From Actinocorallia herbida (GTDB lineage Bacteria; Actinomycetota; Actinomycetes; Streptosporangiales; Streptosporangiaceae): a DNA stretch of 64,000 nucleotides. A program made the translations under genes and the position numbers. Location: contig NZ_RJKE01000001.1 in assembly GCF_003751225.1 (NCBI RefSeq), positions 3,162,001-3,226,000 on the forward strand, read 5' to 3'. Shown piece by piece: positions 17,102-26,970 of this stretch. Each line of letters begins with the position of its first letter. Position 1 is the first letter of the stretch. The notes below the pieces were generated by a model, which made no database searches, was not told the origin of the DNA, and saw nothing but the letters and a program-made list of their open reading frames with translations.

Positions 17102-18508
17102 ATGGCCGAGGTGATCGTGGTGGGGGCCGGACCCACCGGACTGCTGCTCGCGGGGGACCTGGCCGAGGCCGGGGCGGCCGTCACGCTGCTGGAGCGCAGG
17201 GACGGGCACATCTCCAACCTCTCCCGCGCGTTCGGCGTCCACGCCCGGACGCTGGAGCAGCTCGACGCGCGCGGACTCGCCGACCGGCTCGTGGCGACCG
17301 GCGCGGCGCTGCGGCGGCTGCGGCTGTTCGGGCGCCTGGAGGTCGACCTGGGCGGGCTGCCCAGCCGCTTCCCCTACCTGCTCGTCACCCCGCAGTTCCA
17401 CGTCGAGGAACTGCTCCTGGAGCGGGCGCTGAAGGCGGGCGCCGAGATCGTGCGGAATGCCGAGGTCACCGGTCTGGAGCAGGACGGCGCCGGCGTCACG
17501 GTCACGACCCCCGGTGGGACGTACCGGGCGGACTACGCGGTCGGGGCCGACGGCTTCCACAGCGCCGTCCGGCGGCTTCTCGGCCAGCCGTTCCCGGGCA
17601 GGTCCGTGCTGAAGTCGATCATGCTGGCGGACGTGAAGGTCACCGAGGAGCCCACCGAGACCCTGACCGTCAACGGCGTCGGCGACTCCTTCGCGTTCAT
17701 GGCCCCGTTCGGCGACGGCTACTACCGGATCTTCGCCTGGGATCGCCGCAGTTCCGTCCCCGACGACGCCCCGCTGAGCCTCGAGGAGGTCCGCGATGTC
17801 GCCCGCCGCGCGCTGGGCACCGACTTCGGAATGCACGACGCGCGCTGGCTGGCCCGCTTCCACAGCGACGAGCGGCAGGTGCCCGACTACCGCGTCGGGC
17901 GCGTCTTCCTGGCCGGCGACGCAGCCCACGTCCACTCGCCCGCGGGCGGCCAGGGCATGAACACCGGCCTCCAGGACGCCGCGAACCTCGGCTGGAAGCT
18001 CGCCGCCGTGCTCCGCGGCGCGCCCGATGGGCTCCTGGACACCTACCAGGCCGAGCGCCACCCCGTCGGCCGGGCCGTTCTGCGCAGCAGCGGCGCGATC
18101 ATCCGCGGCGCGATGATCGAGTCGCCGGTCGGCAGGGCCGTCCGCGGGCTCGTGGCGCGCGCGGCCCTGGCCGTCCCGCCCGTCCTGGCCGGGCTCATCG
18201 GGCAGATCAGCGGCGTCGGCTTCGCCTACCCCCGGCCGGCCGGCGCGCACGAGTTGGTCGGCACCCGCGCCGCCGACGTCCCCCTCACCGACGGGACCCG
18301 CCTGTACGAGGCGCTGCGCGGCGGCCGCTTCGTCGTCCTCGGCGCCGCCGACGTCACCGGCTGGGCCGACCGCGTCCGCACGGCCCATGCGCTCACCCCC
18401 GACGCCCCCCTCGTCCTCGTCCGCCCCGACGGCTACCTCGGCTGGGCGGGTAAGGACCCCGCCGGTCTCCGCGCCGCGCTGACCGCCCTCGCGGGCGCCC
18501 CTTCCTGA
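17102..18508 (+). CDS. FAD-dependent aromatic-type monooxygenase
   Basis: This 468-residue group A flavoprotein monooxygenase has the GxGxxG dinucleotide motif GAGPTGLLLAGDL near the N-terminus, the DG motif VGADGFHSAVRRLL, and the second FAD motif VFLAGDAAHVHSPAGGQGMN with the following GLQDAANLGWKL. A thioredoxin-like C-terminal region, as in RdmE/PgaE polyketide hydroxylases, is suggested by YLGWAGKDPAGLRAAL at the end. It is expected to hydroxylate an aromatic or polyketide-like substrate with NAD(P)H and O2, commonly for antibiotic inactivation or catabolism. The ATG has AAAGGAGGAG upstream, and the gene is controlled by the divergent TetR gene. Confidence 0.9.
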   Translation: MAEVIVVGAGPTGLLLAGDLAEAGAAVTLLERRDGHISNLSRAFGVHARTLEQLDARGLADRLVATGAALRRLRLFGRLEVDLGGLPSRFPYLLVTPQFHVEELLLERALKAGAEIVRNAEVTGLEQDGAGVTVTTPGGTYRADYAVGADGFHSAVRRLLGQPFPGRSVLKSIMLADVKVTEEPTETLTVNGVGDSFAFMAPFGDGYYRIFAWDRRSSVPDDAPLSLEEVRDVARRALGTDFGMHDARWLARFHSDERQVPDYRVGRVFLAGDAAHVHSPAGGQGMNTGLQDAANLGWKLAAVLRGAPDGLLDTYQAERHPVGRAVLRSSGAIIRGAMIESPVGRAVRGLVARAALAVPPVLAGLIGQISGVGFAYPRPAGAHELVGTRAADVPLTDGTRLYEALRGGRFVVLGAADVTGWADRVRTAHALTPDAPLVLVRPDGYLGWAGKDPAGLRAALTALAGAPS

Positions 18509-18518
18509 GGAGAGGGCG

Positions 18519-19460
18519 TCAGAGGCGGCGGACCTCCGGGACCGGCTGGCCGCGGCGGGCCGCCTCGGCCCGGATCCGGTGCCGCAGCTGCCTGCCGTGC
18601 GTCAGCAGGGAGACCATGCGCTTGAGCGGATGCTCGGGCAGGCTCCAGTCGGGCAGCGCCCGCTCGACGGTGACGGAGAGGAGGTCGCCGCCTCGGGCGG
18701 CGGCCCTGCCGAGCAGCACCACGTTCTCCTGCCACTTGAGATCCGGATCGTGCCTGTCGAACGTCAGGCAGACCGGACCGGACGCGGCGGCGATCCCGGC
18801 GGGCAGGGTGAGGTCGTAGCCGGTCGCGGTGCGGGTGAACGCGCGCGCGGGCACCGTCACCGGGAGGCCGTCACCGGTCAGGGACACCAGCGGACGGCCC
18901 AGGCCGAGGGCGCGGTCGGCGTAGGGGCGCCAGTCGGCGGGAGGCGCCGAGCGGCCGGGCAGCCGCCCGCCGGAGGGGGCCGGGTCCGATACGGGGGCAG
19001 CGGTGCCGGGCGGGCCGGTCCAGACCTCAGGCGCGCGGCTCAGGTCGCCGCCCGGCCACCAGGTGATCCGCTCGGGCTCGACCTCCACATAGATCCGCGC
19101 GAAGTACCAGGCGCACCGCTTGAGCACGAACCAGGGCGCCCCCGCGAGCGCGTCGGGGAACTTGGCGGCGGACTCGCGGACGTACCGGTCGGTGTTCGCC
19201 TGGAGGTCGGCGTCGCGGACCGCCGCGCGGCCCTGCACCAGCACCACCGGATCCCCCTCGAACAGCAGCGCGACGCGCGGGTCGCGCCGGGCCCGCTCCG
19301 CCTTGTCGGGATAGGCGAGACCGGTGCTGACGTCGATCGTGCCGTCCGGTCCCGGATAGGGCGTGACGGGCCAGCTGACGGGCCGCCCGTCCCGGGTGAG
19401 CGAGGTGTAGGCGCAGGCCGCGGCGTCCTGGAACACGGCGGCGGGAAGCGTGAGTGTCAT
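18519..19460 (-). CDS. Pyridoxamine-5'-phosphate-oxidase-fold protein, duplicated
   Basis: The 313-residue protein contains two split-beta-barrel modules. The first (residues about 5-150) begins AACAYTSLTRDGRPVSWPVT and carries a typical VALLFEGDPVVLVQGRA strand pair. The second begins LVSLTGDGLPVTVPARAF near residue 200 and lacks part of the fold. These proteins usually bind FMN, F420 or heme; which one cannot be told from sequence. The ATG at 19460 has no clear ribosome-binding site and may be read from a short leader. It is divergent from the hemerythrin gene. Confidence 0.7.
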   Translation of the reverse strand: MTLTLPAAVFQDAAACAYTSLTRDGRPVSWPVTPYPGPDGTIDVSTGLAYPDKAERARRDPRVALLFEGDPVVLVQGRAAVRDADLQANTDRYVRESAAKFPDALAGAPWFVLKRCAWYFARIYVEVEPERITWWPGGDLSRAPEVWTGPPGTAAPVSDPAPSGGRLPGRSAPPADWRPYADRALGLGRPLVSLTGDGLPVTVPARAFTRTATGYDLTLPAGIAAASGPVCLTFDRHDPDLKWQENVVLLGRAAARGGDLLSVTVERALPDWSLPEHPLKRMVSLLTHGRQLRHRIRAEAARRGQPVPEVRRL

Positions 19461-19592
19461 GCCGGGAACGCTAAGGACCACGACTTGCGCCCTTCTTGGG
19501 GTCCGTTTGCCAGAACCGCCCAAGAGCGGGCCCCCACGATGGCGCCGTCCGCACCGCACCGAGAACCCGCAGTACCGAGAAGGAGCACCGCC

Positions 19593-20294
19593 ATGCAGGC
19601 CGCCGCGCCCCCGCACCTCCCGCAGATCACGCTGCCAGGCCAGGCCGCCGCCGCGCCGGGACCGCTCGACATGGGCAACATGTACCTCGCCCACTACGGC
19701 TTCCGCCGCGACCTCGGCCGGCTGATCACCGCCGTAGGCCGGGTCCGGCCGGACGACCGCCGCCGCGTCGCGGCGCTGCGCGAGCACCTCGGCTGGGTGC
19801 TGTTCGTGCTGCGCCACCACCACACCGCGGAGGACGAGGCGATCTGGCCGCTGCTGCGCGACCGGGCGCCCGAGGCCCGCGGCACGATCGACGCGCTGGA
19901 GGCCGAGCACGCGGCCTGCGACCGCTGGATCCTCGAGAGCACCGACGCGTTCCGGGAGTTCGAGGGCAGCCCGGCCGGGGAGGCCGGGGAACGGCTCATG
20001 ACGGCGCTGCGCGGGCTGGCCGACGCCCTCGGCGCGCATCTGGCGCACGAGGAGACCGAGGGCATCCCGCTGATGATGGCCCACATCGCGCCGGCGGAGG
20101 ACGCGGCGATGCACAAGGCGATCTCCAGGAGGTTCGGCCCGGGCAAGATGATCACCTTGCTCGGCTGGCTCACCTCCGAGCTGCCCCCCGACGTCGAAGA
20201 GCACCTGCGCCGGACGTCGCCCAAGCCGATGCTGCTGCTCCACCCCCTCGCCGCGCGCCGCTACCGCCGCCGGGCCGCCTACCTGTGGGGCTGA
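19593..20294 (+). CDS. Hemerythrin-domain protein
   Basis: This 233-residue protein has a four-helix hemerythrin/HHE domain. The expected iron ligands are visible in order: H near the start (YLAHYGFRRDL), the cluster LRHHHTAEDEAIWPLL, then LEAEHAACDRW, and AHLAHEETEGIPLM. Such proteins carry a di-iron site and act in oxygen or nitric-oxide sensing or in protection from oxidative stress. AAGGAG lies 7 nt before the ATG at 19593. It converges with the second SARP gene, overlapping its 3' end by 16 bp. Confidence 0.85.
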   Translation: MQAAAPPHLPQITLPGQAAAAPGPLDMGNMYLAHYGFRRDLGRLITAVGRVRPDDRRRVAALREHLGWVLFVLRHHHTAEDEAIWPLLRDRAPEARGTIDALEAEHAACDRWILESTDAFREFEGSPAGEAGERLMTALRGLADALGAHLAHEETEGIPLMMAHIAPAEDAAMHKAISRRFGPGKMITLLGWLTSELPPDVEEHLRRTSPKPMLLLHPLAARRYRRRAAYLWG

Positions 20295-23200
20295 CGCAGC
20301 TCGCGCTCCACCCGCTCGGCATGCGCGGTGTGCCGCCGCGCCGCCTCGGCGTCGCCCAGCGCCCCGGCGAGCTGCGCCAGCGACCGGCTGACCGGCCACA
20401 TCAGCAGGCTCAGCCCGGACATCCCCATGCGGTCGGCGTACGGGGTCGCCTCCGCATAGAGGGCGGCGCAGGCCGTCCGGTCGCCCAGCGCCGACCAGAC
20501 CTCGCAGCGCATGACGAGCCAGAACAGGTACACGAACGTGCGGGGGAGCGGCGGCTGCCGCTCCCACGGGCCCAGCGCCGCCCGCGCCTCCTCCAGGCGG
20601 CCCGAGACGACGAGGTGGTGGGCGTGCCCTTCGAGGTTGAACCGGTCGAGCTGCTCGTGCTCCACGACCTGCGGCGCCCGCGGCGCGTCGCCGCGGCGCA
20701 GGCGCGCGAGCCCGACCTGGTAGGCCGCGCCCGCCGCGCTCGACTCCGCGCCCCACATCGAGGTGGCCCGGTGCTCGGCTTCGGTGGCCGCGAGCAGCGC
20801 CTCGGCGGCCGCGAGGTCGTCGTGGTGGAGCAGCACGCCGATCCGCAGCCAGCCCAGCATGACGCGCACGTACGGCAGCCGGGCACTGCCGACCAGGAGC
20901 TCCGCCTCGGCCAGCGCGTCGAGGGCCTCCGGCACCCGGCACAGCTCCAGCAGCGACCCGCCGTGGCAGGTGAGCCCGATCGTGCGCAGCTCGTCGTCGC
21001 CGGACTCCAGACCGGCGCGGGCCATCTCCGCGCCCGCCTCCAGCCGCTGGTGCGCCGAGTCCGGGTCGAGCAGCGCGTAGAAGCGGGCGAACAGCACGCG
21101 GCCCAGGAGCGTCGCGTCCTTGGCGGCGCGGGCGAGCCGCACCGCCTCGGCGCTCCAGCGGTCCCGGTCGGCGGGGGAGCACCCCGGCTGGTAGTACGTC
21201 TGGACCGCCAGGCACGCCAGCACCCGGGCCCGGTCCACCGGCGCCAGCGCGTCGTCGGCGGCCAGGGCGCGCAGATCCGCGATGAGCTCGGCGTCATGGT
21301 CGCCGTAGACCTTCCAGGGCTGGAGGACGCGGCCGCCGTAGCCCGTCGCGGCGTCGATCCACCGCCGCCGGTCTCCCGCCCGCGCGGCGAGGCGGCGGAT
21401 CCGTGCGAGCTCTGCCTCCTGGCCGAGGGAGTCGCCCGCGCCGAACCGCGCTTCGGCGAGTGCGAACAGCAGGTCCATCCGTTCAGCGGGGTCCGGATCC
21501 GGGTCGTCGTCGGCCACGCGCACCGCGCGTTCCAGCAGGTCGACGGCCGCGTCGTAAGCGCGCAACCGCTTGGCCTCCTCCGCGGCCCGCCACGCCGCCC
21601 GCCAAGCGCGCGCGGCGTGGCCCGCGGGGATCGCCTCGAACCAGTGGTGGGCGGCGGCGGCCAGCCGGTCCGAGACCGCGCCGCCGCCGCGCGCCTCGAT
21701 CGCGGAGGCCACGGCGGCGTGCAGCCGCGCCCTGCGCAGCACCGGCACGACCTCGGTCAGCGCCTCCTGCACCAGCGCGTGCACGAACAGGAACCGGCCG
21801 GGCCGCCCTTCGGCGACCAGACCGGCGGCCAGGGCGGGCTCCAGCCCGTCCAGCGCCGCGTCCAGGCCGAGTCCGGCGGCCTCCGCGACGATCGCCGCGT
21901 CGAACTCCCGGCCCGCCACGGCCGCCGTGCGCAGCAGCTCGGCGGACGGCGCGGGCAGCCGGCTCACCCGGCCGAGGACGACGTCCCGGACGCCCAGCGG
22001 AAGAGCACGGCCCCCCGACGATCCGGCTTCGAGATAGCGCAGCAGCTCCGTGACGAAGAACGGGTTGCCGTTCGTCCGGTGCCGGAGCGCGCGCACGTCG
22101 GTGCCCGCCGGGGAGAGCTCGGCGAGGTCGTCCTCGGACAGGCCGGGCAGGTGGCACCGGACCGCGCCGCGGCGGGCCAGCGCCTCGCACGCCTCGGCCA
22201 GCGCGCCCTCCGGCACCGGATGGTCGCGTGCCGTGCCCACCACGGCGAGCCTGCCGTCCCGGACGTTCTGGGCCAGGTACTCCAGCAGCCTCAGCGACGA
22301 CCGGTCGGCCCAGTGCAGGTCGTCCAGGACCACCAGCACCGGCCCGGGGCCCGCGGCCAGCGCCTTCGCGGCGGCCTCGTAGGTGCGGAACCTGGCCCCT
22401 TCGGGGTCGGTCCCGGTCGCCGAGCCGACGCCGGGCAGGTTCGCGCGCACGTCGGCGGGCAGCGGAGGCGACGTGTCGGCGAGCCGCTCCAGCACCGTCA
22501 CCCAAGGCCAGAAGGCGGGCGCCCCCTCCGTCGCGGCGCACCTCCCCACCGCCACCGTGAAGCCGCGGGCGCGGGCCCGGCCCGCCAGCTCCTCGGTGAG
22601 CCGGGTCTTGCCGATGCCGGGCTCCCCGGTGATCAGCGCGAATCCGGGGGTCCCCGCGGCGGCGGACCGCAGCAGCCCGTCCAGCGCGGCGAGCTCCGTC
22701 CGGCGGCCCGCGATCCCGGCGAGCCGCGGCTCCGGGGCGGGCGGACGGGCGGGCAGCAGCGAGGGGGACTGGCCGAGGATGTCACGCTCCAGCGCGCGCA
22801 GCCGGTCGCCGGGGTCGACGCCGAGCTCCTCGGCGAGGACGCGGCGCGCCGTGCGCAGCGCCTCCAGCGCCTCGCCTTGGCGGCCGCTCCGGTACAGCGC
22901 CAGCGCGCGCAGGGCCCACAGCCGCTCACGGAGAGGGTGCTCGTACGTCAGCGCCTTCAGCTCGCCCAGCACCTCATCGTGGCGGTCCTGCCGTACGACC
23001 GCGTCCACCCGCAGTTCGCGGGCCCGCTCCCAGGCCTCGGTGAGCCGCACCCGGACGGCCGCGGCGTGGTGCCCGTCCCCGAGGTCCTGGTAGGGCTCAC
23101 CGCGCCATAGCGCCAGCGCCTCGTCCGCCAGCCGCTCGGCCTCCGCGGGCCGTTCGGCCTGCTCGGCCCGCCCGACCAGCCGCAGGAACCGCGCCGCGTC

Positions 23201-23506
23201 CACCTGCCCGGGGTCCACGGCCAGCGTGTACCCGACCGGCCCGAACACCAGCCGGCTCTGCGCCCTGGCCGTCCGTCCCGGCTCCAGTGACCGCCGCAGA
23301 TTCGACACGTACGAGTGCAGCGACGCCTGCGCCTCCGCCGGCGGCTCCTCCCCCCACAGCCCGTCGATCAGCGCCCCCGACCCGACCGGCCGCCCCTCCG
23401 CCAGCACCAGCAGGCACAGCAGCGCCCGCACCTTCAGCGGCCCGACCCGGCACGGCCCTCCGTCGTCCCCGACGACCTCCAACGGCCCCAGCACCCGGAT
23501 GTCCAC
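20279..23506 (-). CDS. Large AfsR/SARP-type regulator, second copy
   Basis: This 1075-residue protein has the same architecture as the one at 13217. It has an OmpR-like winged helix (VLGPLEVVGDDGGPCRVGPL), a BTAD ending near ELGVDPGDRLRALERDIL, an ATPase with Walker A TGEPGIGKTRL and Walker B LVVLDDLHWADRSSL, and a C-terminal array of helical repeats. Both proteins share the motif TSMWGA in the last third. The GTG at 23506 directly precedes the winged-helix domain and has no clear ribosome-binding site; TACCCT about 10 bp upstream could be a -10 box for a leaderless message. No obvious biosynthetic cluster adjoins it, so its targets are unknown. Confidence 0.88.
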   Translation of the reverse strand: MDIRVLGPLEVVGDDGGPCRVGPLKVRALLCLLVLAEGRPVGSGALIDGLWGEEPPAEAQASLHSYVSNLRRSLEPGRTARAQSRLVFGPVGYTLAVDPGQVDAARFLRLVGRAEQAERPAEAERLADEALALWRGEPYQDLGDGHHAAAVRVRLTEAWERARELRVDAVVRQDRHDEVLGELKALTYEHPLRERLWALRALALYRSGRQGEALEALRTARRVLAEELGVDPGDRLRALERDILGQSPSLLPARPPAPEPRLAGIAGRRTELAALDGLLRSAAAGTPGFALITGEPGIGKTRLTEELAGRARARGFTVAVGRCAATEGAPAFWPWVTVLERLADTSPPLPADVRANLPGVGSATGTDPEGARFRTYEAAAKALAAGPGPVLVVLDDLHWADRSSLRLLEYLAQNVRDGRLAVVGTARDHPVPEGALAEACEALARRGAVRCHLPGLSEDDLAELSPAGTDVRALRHRTNGNPFFVTELLRYLEAGSSGGRALPLGVRDVVLGRVSRLPAPSAELLRTAAVAGREFDAAIVAEAAGLGLDAALDGLEPALAAGLVAEGRPGRFLFVHALVQEALTEVVPVLRRARLHAAVASAIEARGGGAVSDRLAAAAHHWFEAIPAGHAARAWRAAWRAAEEAKRLRAYDAAVDLLERAVRVADDDPDPDPAERMDLLFALAEARFGAGDSLGQEAELARIRRLAARAGDRRRWIDAATGYGGRVLQPWKVYGDHDAELIADLRALAADDALAPVDRARVLACLAVQTYYQPGCSPADRDRWSAEAVRLARAAKDATLLGRVLFARFYALLDPDSAHQRLEAGAEMARAGLESGDDELRTIGLTCHGGSLLELCRVPEALDALAEAELLVGSARLPYVRVMLGWLRIGVLLHHDDLAAAEALLAATEAEHRATSMWGAESSAAGAAYQVGLARLRRGDAPRAPQVVEHEQLDRFNLEGHAHHLVVSGRLEEARAALGPWERQPPLPRTFVYLFWLVMRCEVWSALGDRTACAALYAEATPYADRMGMSGLSLLMWPVSRSLAQLAGALGDAEAARRHTAHAERVERELRQPHR

Positions 23507-23560
23507 CCCACGAGGGTAGAACCCCTCCCGCCCCGCCGACAGTGCCCGCCGCCCTTTGGC

Positions 23561-23595
23561 GCCGCGCGGCCCGGGCGGGTGCCGGGCCGCGCGGC
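23561..23595. terminator. Perfect 14-bp terminator hairpin after pyc
   Basis: The arms GCCGCGCGGCCCGG and CCGGGCCGCGCGGC, with a 7-nt loop, begin 6 bp past the pyruvate carboxylase stop and would insulate it from the SARP gene downstream. Confidence 0.8.
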
Positions 23596-23601
23596 CGCGG
23601 G

Positions 23602-26600
23602 TCACTCCAGGACGACGAGGAGGTCGCCCGCCTCGACCTGGGACGGGCCGGGCACGACGACGCGGGCGACGGTGCCGTCCACGGTGGCGGTGATGGCGGC
23701 CTCCATCTTCATGGCCTCGATGAGGGCTACGGCGTCGCCCGCCGCGACCCGGTCGCCGGGGGAGACCTTCGCCGTGACGGAGCCGGAGAAGGGGGCCGCC
23801 ACCTGGCGGGGGTCGGCCGTGTCGGCGCGCTCCGCGCGGGGGGTCTCCGGGGCGACCGAGCGGTCCCGGACGGTCAGTGTGCGGATCTGGCCGTTGACGG
23901 TGCAGATGACCTGGCGGCAGCCCGCCTCGTCGAGTTCGCCGACCGCCTCCACGGAGGTGAGGACGCGTACGCCGGGTTCGAGGTCGAAGGTCACCTCCTG
24001 GCCCGGCCGGATCCCGTAGAGGAACGCGCCCGTCGGGAGGACGGACAGGTCCCCGTACGCGGCCCGGGACTCGGCGTAGGCCTTCGCCGGGCCCGGGAAG
24101 AGCAGCCTGTCGAGCGTTGTGCGGACGTCCGTTCCATTGAGCGCCTTCTCCTCCTCTTCGGTGAGGTCGGCCTTCGGCGGAGTGTACGTCCGGCCGCGCA
24201 GCGCCGCGCCGCGGAACGGCTCGGGCCAGCCGCCGGGCGGGTCGCCGAGCTCCCCGGAAAGGAACCCCACGACGCTGTCGGGCAGGTCGAAGGCCGCGGG
24301 GTCCGCCGCGAACCGGGCGGGGTCGGCGCCTGCGGCCACCAGATGGAGTGCCAGGTCGCCTACGACCTTGCTTGACGGAGTCACCTTCACGAGCCGTCCG
24401 AGGATCCGGTCCGACGCCTCGTACAGCCGCTCGATCTCCTCGAACCTGTCGCCGAGGCCGAGCGCGACGGCCTGCTGGCGCAGGTTGGACAGCTGCCCGC
24501 CGGGGATCTCGTGCCGGTAGACCCGCCCCGTCGGCGCCGGGAGGCCCATCTCGAACGGCGCGTACAGCCGCCGCACGGCCTCCCAGTAGGGCTCCAGCGC
24601 GAGGACCGCGTCGAGGTCGAGGCCGGTGGCGCGCTCGGTGTGGTCGGTGTGCGCGACGATCGCCTGGAGCGGCGGCTGGCTCGTCGTCCCCGACAGCGGC
24701 GACGACGCCCCGTCCACCGCGTCCACGCCGGCCTCGATCGCGGCGAGGTACGTCGCGAGCTGGCCGCCCGCGGTGTCGTGGGTGTGCAGGTGGACGGGCA
24801 GGTCGAAGCGCGCGCGCAGCGCGGTGACCAGGGTGCGGGCGGCGGGCGCGCGCAGGAGCCCGGCCATGTCCTTGACGCACAGGACGTGCGCCCCCGCCTC
24901 GACGAGCTGCTCGGCGAGCCGCAGGTAGTAGTCGAGTGTGTAAAGGCGCTCGGAGGGCGAGGAGAGGTCGCCGGTGTAGCACAGGGTGCCTTCGGCGATC
25001 GCGTGCGTGTGGAGCACCGCGTCGATGGCCGGGCGCATCCGCTCGACGTCGTTGAGCGCGTCGAAGACGCGGAAGATGTCGACGCCGGTCTTCGCGGCCT
25101 CCGCGACGAACGCCTTGGCGACCGCGTCAGGGTAGGGCGTGTACCCGACGGTGTTGCGGCCGCGCAGCAGCATCTGCACGTTGGTGTTCGGGGCGGCCTC
25201 GCGCAGGGAGGCCAGCCGCTCCCACGGCGACTCGCCGAGGAACCGCAGCGCGACGTCGTAGGTGGCGCCGCCCCACGCCTCGATCGACAGCAGCTCCGGC
25301 AGGGTCCGCGCGACGTGCGGGGCGGCCCGCAGCAGGTCGGCGGTCCGCACCCGGGTGGCCAGCAGCGACTGGTGGGCGTCCCGGAACGTCGTGTCGGTGA
25401 CGGCCAGCGCGCTCTGCCCGCGCAGCCCTTCGGCGAAGGCCTTCGGCCCGAGGGCGAGCAGGAGATCCCGCGATCCCCGCGGCATCGGCCCGCCCGGCAG
25501 CGGCGGAAGCTTGACCGCGGGGTCGAGCTCGGTGGGCGCGTCGCCGTAAGGCTTGTTGACGGTGACGTCGGCGAGGTACCGGACGAGCCTTGTCGCCCGG
25601 TCGCCGCTGGACCGGGCCGTCAGCAGCTCGGGGTGGTCGGCGATGTAGGCGGTCGTGACGCCTCCGGCCCGGAAGTCCGGCTCGTCCAGCAGGGCGAGCA
25701 GGAACGGGATGTTGCTGGCCACTCCCCGGATCCGGAACTCCGCGACGGCCCGGGCCGCGCGGCGCACCGCCTCGTCGAAGGTCCGGCCGCGGGTGGTGAG
25801 CTTCACCAGCAGCGAGTCGAAGTGCGGGGAGACCTCCGCGCCCGCGTAGGCGGTGCCCGTGTCGAGCCGGACGCCCGCGCCGCCGGGGGAGCGGTAGGCG
25901 GAGATGCGCCCGGTGTCGGGGCGGAAGTCCCTGGCCGGGTCCTCGGTGGTGATGCGGCACTGCACGGCGAACCCGGAGACGGTCACCTCGTCCTGGCCGA
26001 TGCGCAGGTCGTCGAGGGTCGCGCCGCCCGCGATGCGCAGCTGCGCCTGGACGAGGTCGATGCCGGTGACCTCCTCGGTCACGGTGTGCTCGACCTGGAT
26101 GCGCGGGTTCATCTCGATGAAGACGTGGTCGCCGCGTTCGTCCACCAGGAACTCGACGGTCCCGGCGTTGACGTAGCCGACCTCGCGGGCGAAGGCCACG
26201 GCGTCCGCGCAGAGCCGCCGCGCGACCAGCGGGTCGAGCCCGGGCGCCGGTGCGATCTCCACGACCTTCTGGTGGCGGCGCTGCACCGAGCAGTCGCGCT
26301 CCCGCAGGTGGACGGTGTGCCCCGTGCCGTCGGCGAGGACCTGGACCTCGATGTGCCGGGGCCGGTCGACCGCCTGCTCCAGGAAGACCGTCGCGTCGCC
26401 GAACGCGCTGATCGCCTCCCGGCGGGCCGACTCGACCGCTTCGAGCAGGTCCTCGCGCCGGTCCACCCGGCGCAGGCCGCGCCCGCCCCCTCCGGCCGCC
26501 GCCTTGACGAACAGGGGAAGCCCGACCTCGTCGGCGGCCTCCAGCTCGCGGCCGGGCTCGGGTGTCACCGACCGCAGCACGGGCAGTCCGGCCCGGTGCG

Positions 26601-26970
26601 CCGCCGCGACCGCCTCGATCTTGTTCCCGGCGAGCCGCAGGACGGCGGCGGGCGGCCCCACGAAGACCAGGCCCGCGCGTTCGCACGCCTCGGCCAGCTC
26701 CGGGCTCTCGGACAGGAACCCGTAGCCGGGGTAGACGGCGTCCGCGCCCACCCGCAGCGCCGTCGCGACGATCTCCTCGACGTTCAGGTAGGCGCGGACC
26801 GGGTGGCCCGGCTCGCCGATCGGGTACGCCTCGTCGGCCTTCTGCCGGTGCAGGGAGAACCTGTCCTCTTCGGCGTAGACGGCGACGCTCGCGATGCCCA
26901 GCTCATACGCGGCGCGGCAGGCGCGCACGGCGATCTCGCCGCGGTTGGCGACCAGCAACTTGGTGATCAT
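23602..26970 (-). CDS. pyc: Pyruvate carboxylase
   Basis: This 1122-residue single-chain enzyme makes oxaloacetate from pyruvate, bicarbonate and ATP. The order is biotin carboxylase (residues 1-450; ATP-grasp loop KAAAGGGGRGLRR, then VQRRHQKVVEIAPAPGL and MNPRIQVEHTVTEEVTG), carboxyltransferase (from about 520; DTTFRDAHQSLLATRVRT and VLCVKDMAGLLRAPA), allosteric/tetramerisation region, and biotinyl domain with EAMKMEA, biotin-lysine K1088. The length equals other actinobacterial Pyc proteins (about 1,125). GAGGAG precedes the ATG. It is monocistronic, ending at a strong terminator, and provides anaplerosis; the 170-bp upstream gap is unusually AT-rich for this genome and probably carries its promoter. 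Confidence 0.97.
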   Translation of the reverse strand: MITKLLVANRGEIAVRACRAAYELGIASVAVYAEEDRFSLHRQKADEAYPIGEPGHPVRAYLNVEEIVATALRVGADAVYPGYGFLSESPELAEACERAGLVFVGPPAAVLRLAGNKIEAVAAAHRAGLPVLRSVTPEPGRELEAADEVGLPLFVKAAAGGGGRGLRRVDRREDLLEAVESARREAISAFGDATVFLEQAVDRPRHIEVQVLADGTGHTVHLRERDCSVQRRHQKVVEIAPAPGLDPLVARRLCADAVAFAREVGYVNAGTVEFLVDERGDHVFIEMNPRIQVEHTVTEEVTGIDLVQAQLRIAGGATLDDLRIGQDEVTVSGFAVQCRITTEDPARDFRPDTGRISAYRSPGGAGVRLDTGTAYAGAEVSPHFDSLLVKLTTRGRTFDEAVRRAARAVAEFRIRGVASNIPFLLALLDEPDFRAGGVTTAYIADHPELLTARSSGDRATRLVRYLADVTVNKPYGDAPTELDPAVKLPPLPGGPMPRGSRDLLLALGPKAFAEGLRGQSALAVTDTTFRDAHQSLLATRVRTADLLRAAPHVARTLPELLSIEAWGGATYDVALRFLGESPWERLASLREAAPNTNVQMLLRGRNTVGYTPYPDAVAKAFVAEAAKTGVDIFRVFDALNDVERMRPAIDAVLHTHAIAEGTLCYTGDLSSPSERLYTLDYYLRLAEQLVEAGAHVLCVKDMAGLLRAPAARTLVTALRARFDLPVHLHTHDTAGGQLATYLAAIEAGVDAVDGASSPLSGTTSQPPLQAIVAHTDHTERATGLDLDAVLALEPYWEAVRRLYAPFEMGLPAPTGRVYRHEIPGGQLSNLRQQAVALGLGDRFEEIERLYEASDRILGRLVKVTPSSKVVGDLALHLVAAGADPARFAADPAAFDLPDSVVGFLSGELGDPPGGWPEPFRGAALRGRTYTPPKADLTEEEEKALNGTDVRTTLDRLLFPGPAKAYAESRAAYGDLSVLPTGAFLYGIRPGQEVTFDLEPGVRVLTSVEAVGELDEAGCRQVICTVNGQIRTLTVRDRSVAPETPRAERADTADPRQVAAPFSGSVTAKVSPGDRVAAGDAVALIEAMKMEAAITATVDGTVARVVVPGPSQVEAGDLLVVLE

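Noticed and set aside
19496-23110. 1,204-codon plus-strand open frame over the second SARP gene
   Set aside because: Antisense to a protein with clear winged-helix, BTAD and ATPase motifs.
13217-23506. Polyketide or nonribosomal-peptide cluster around the SARP genes
   Set aside because: No synthase, adenylation or ketosynthase genes occur nearby.
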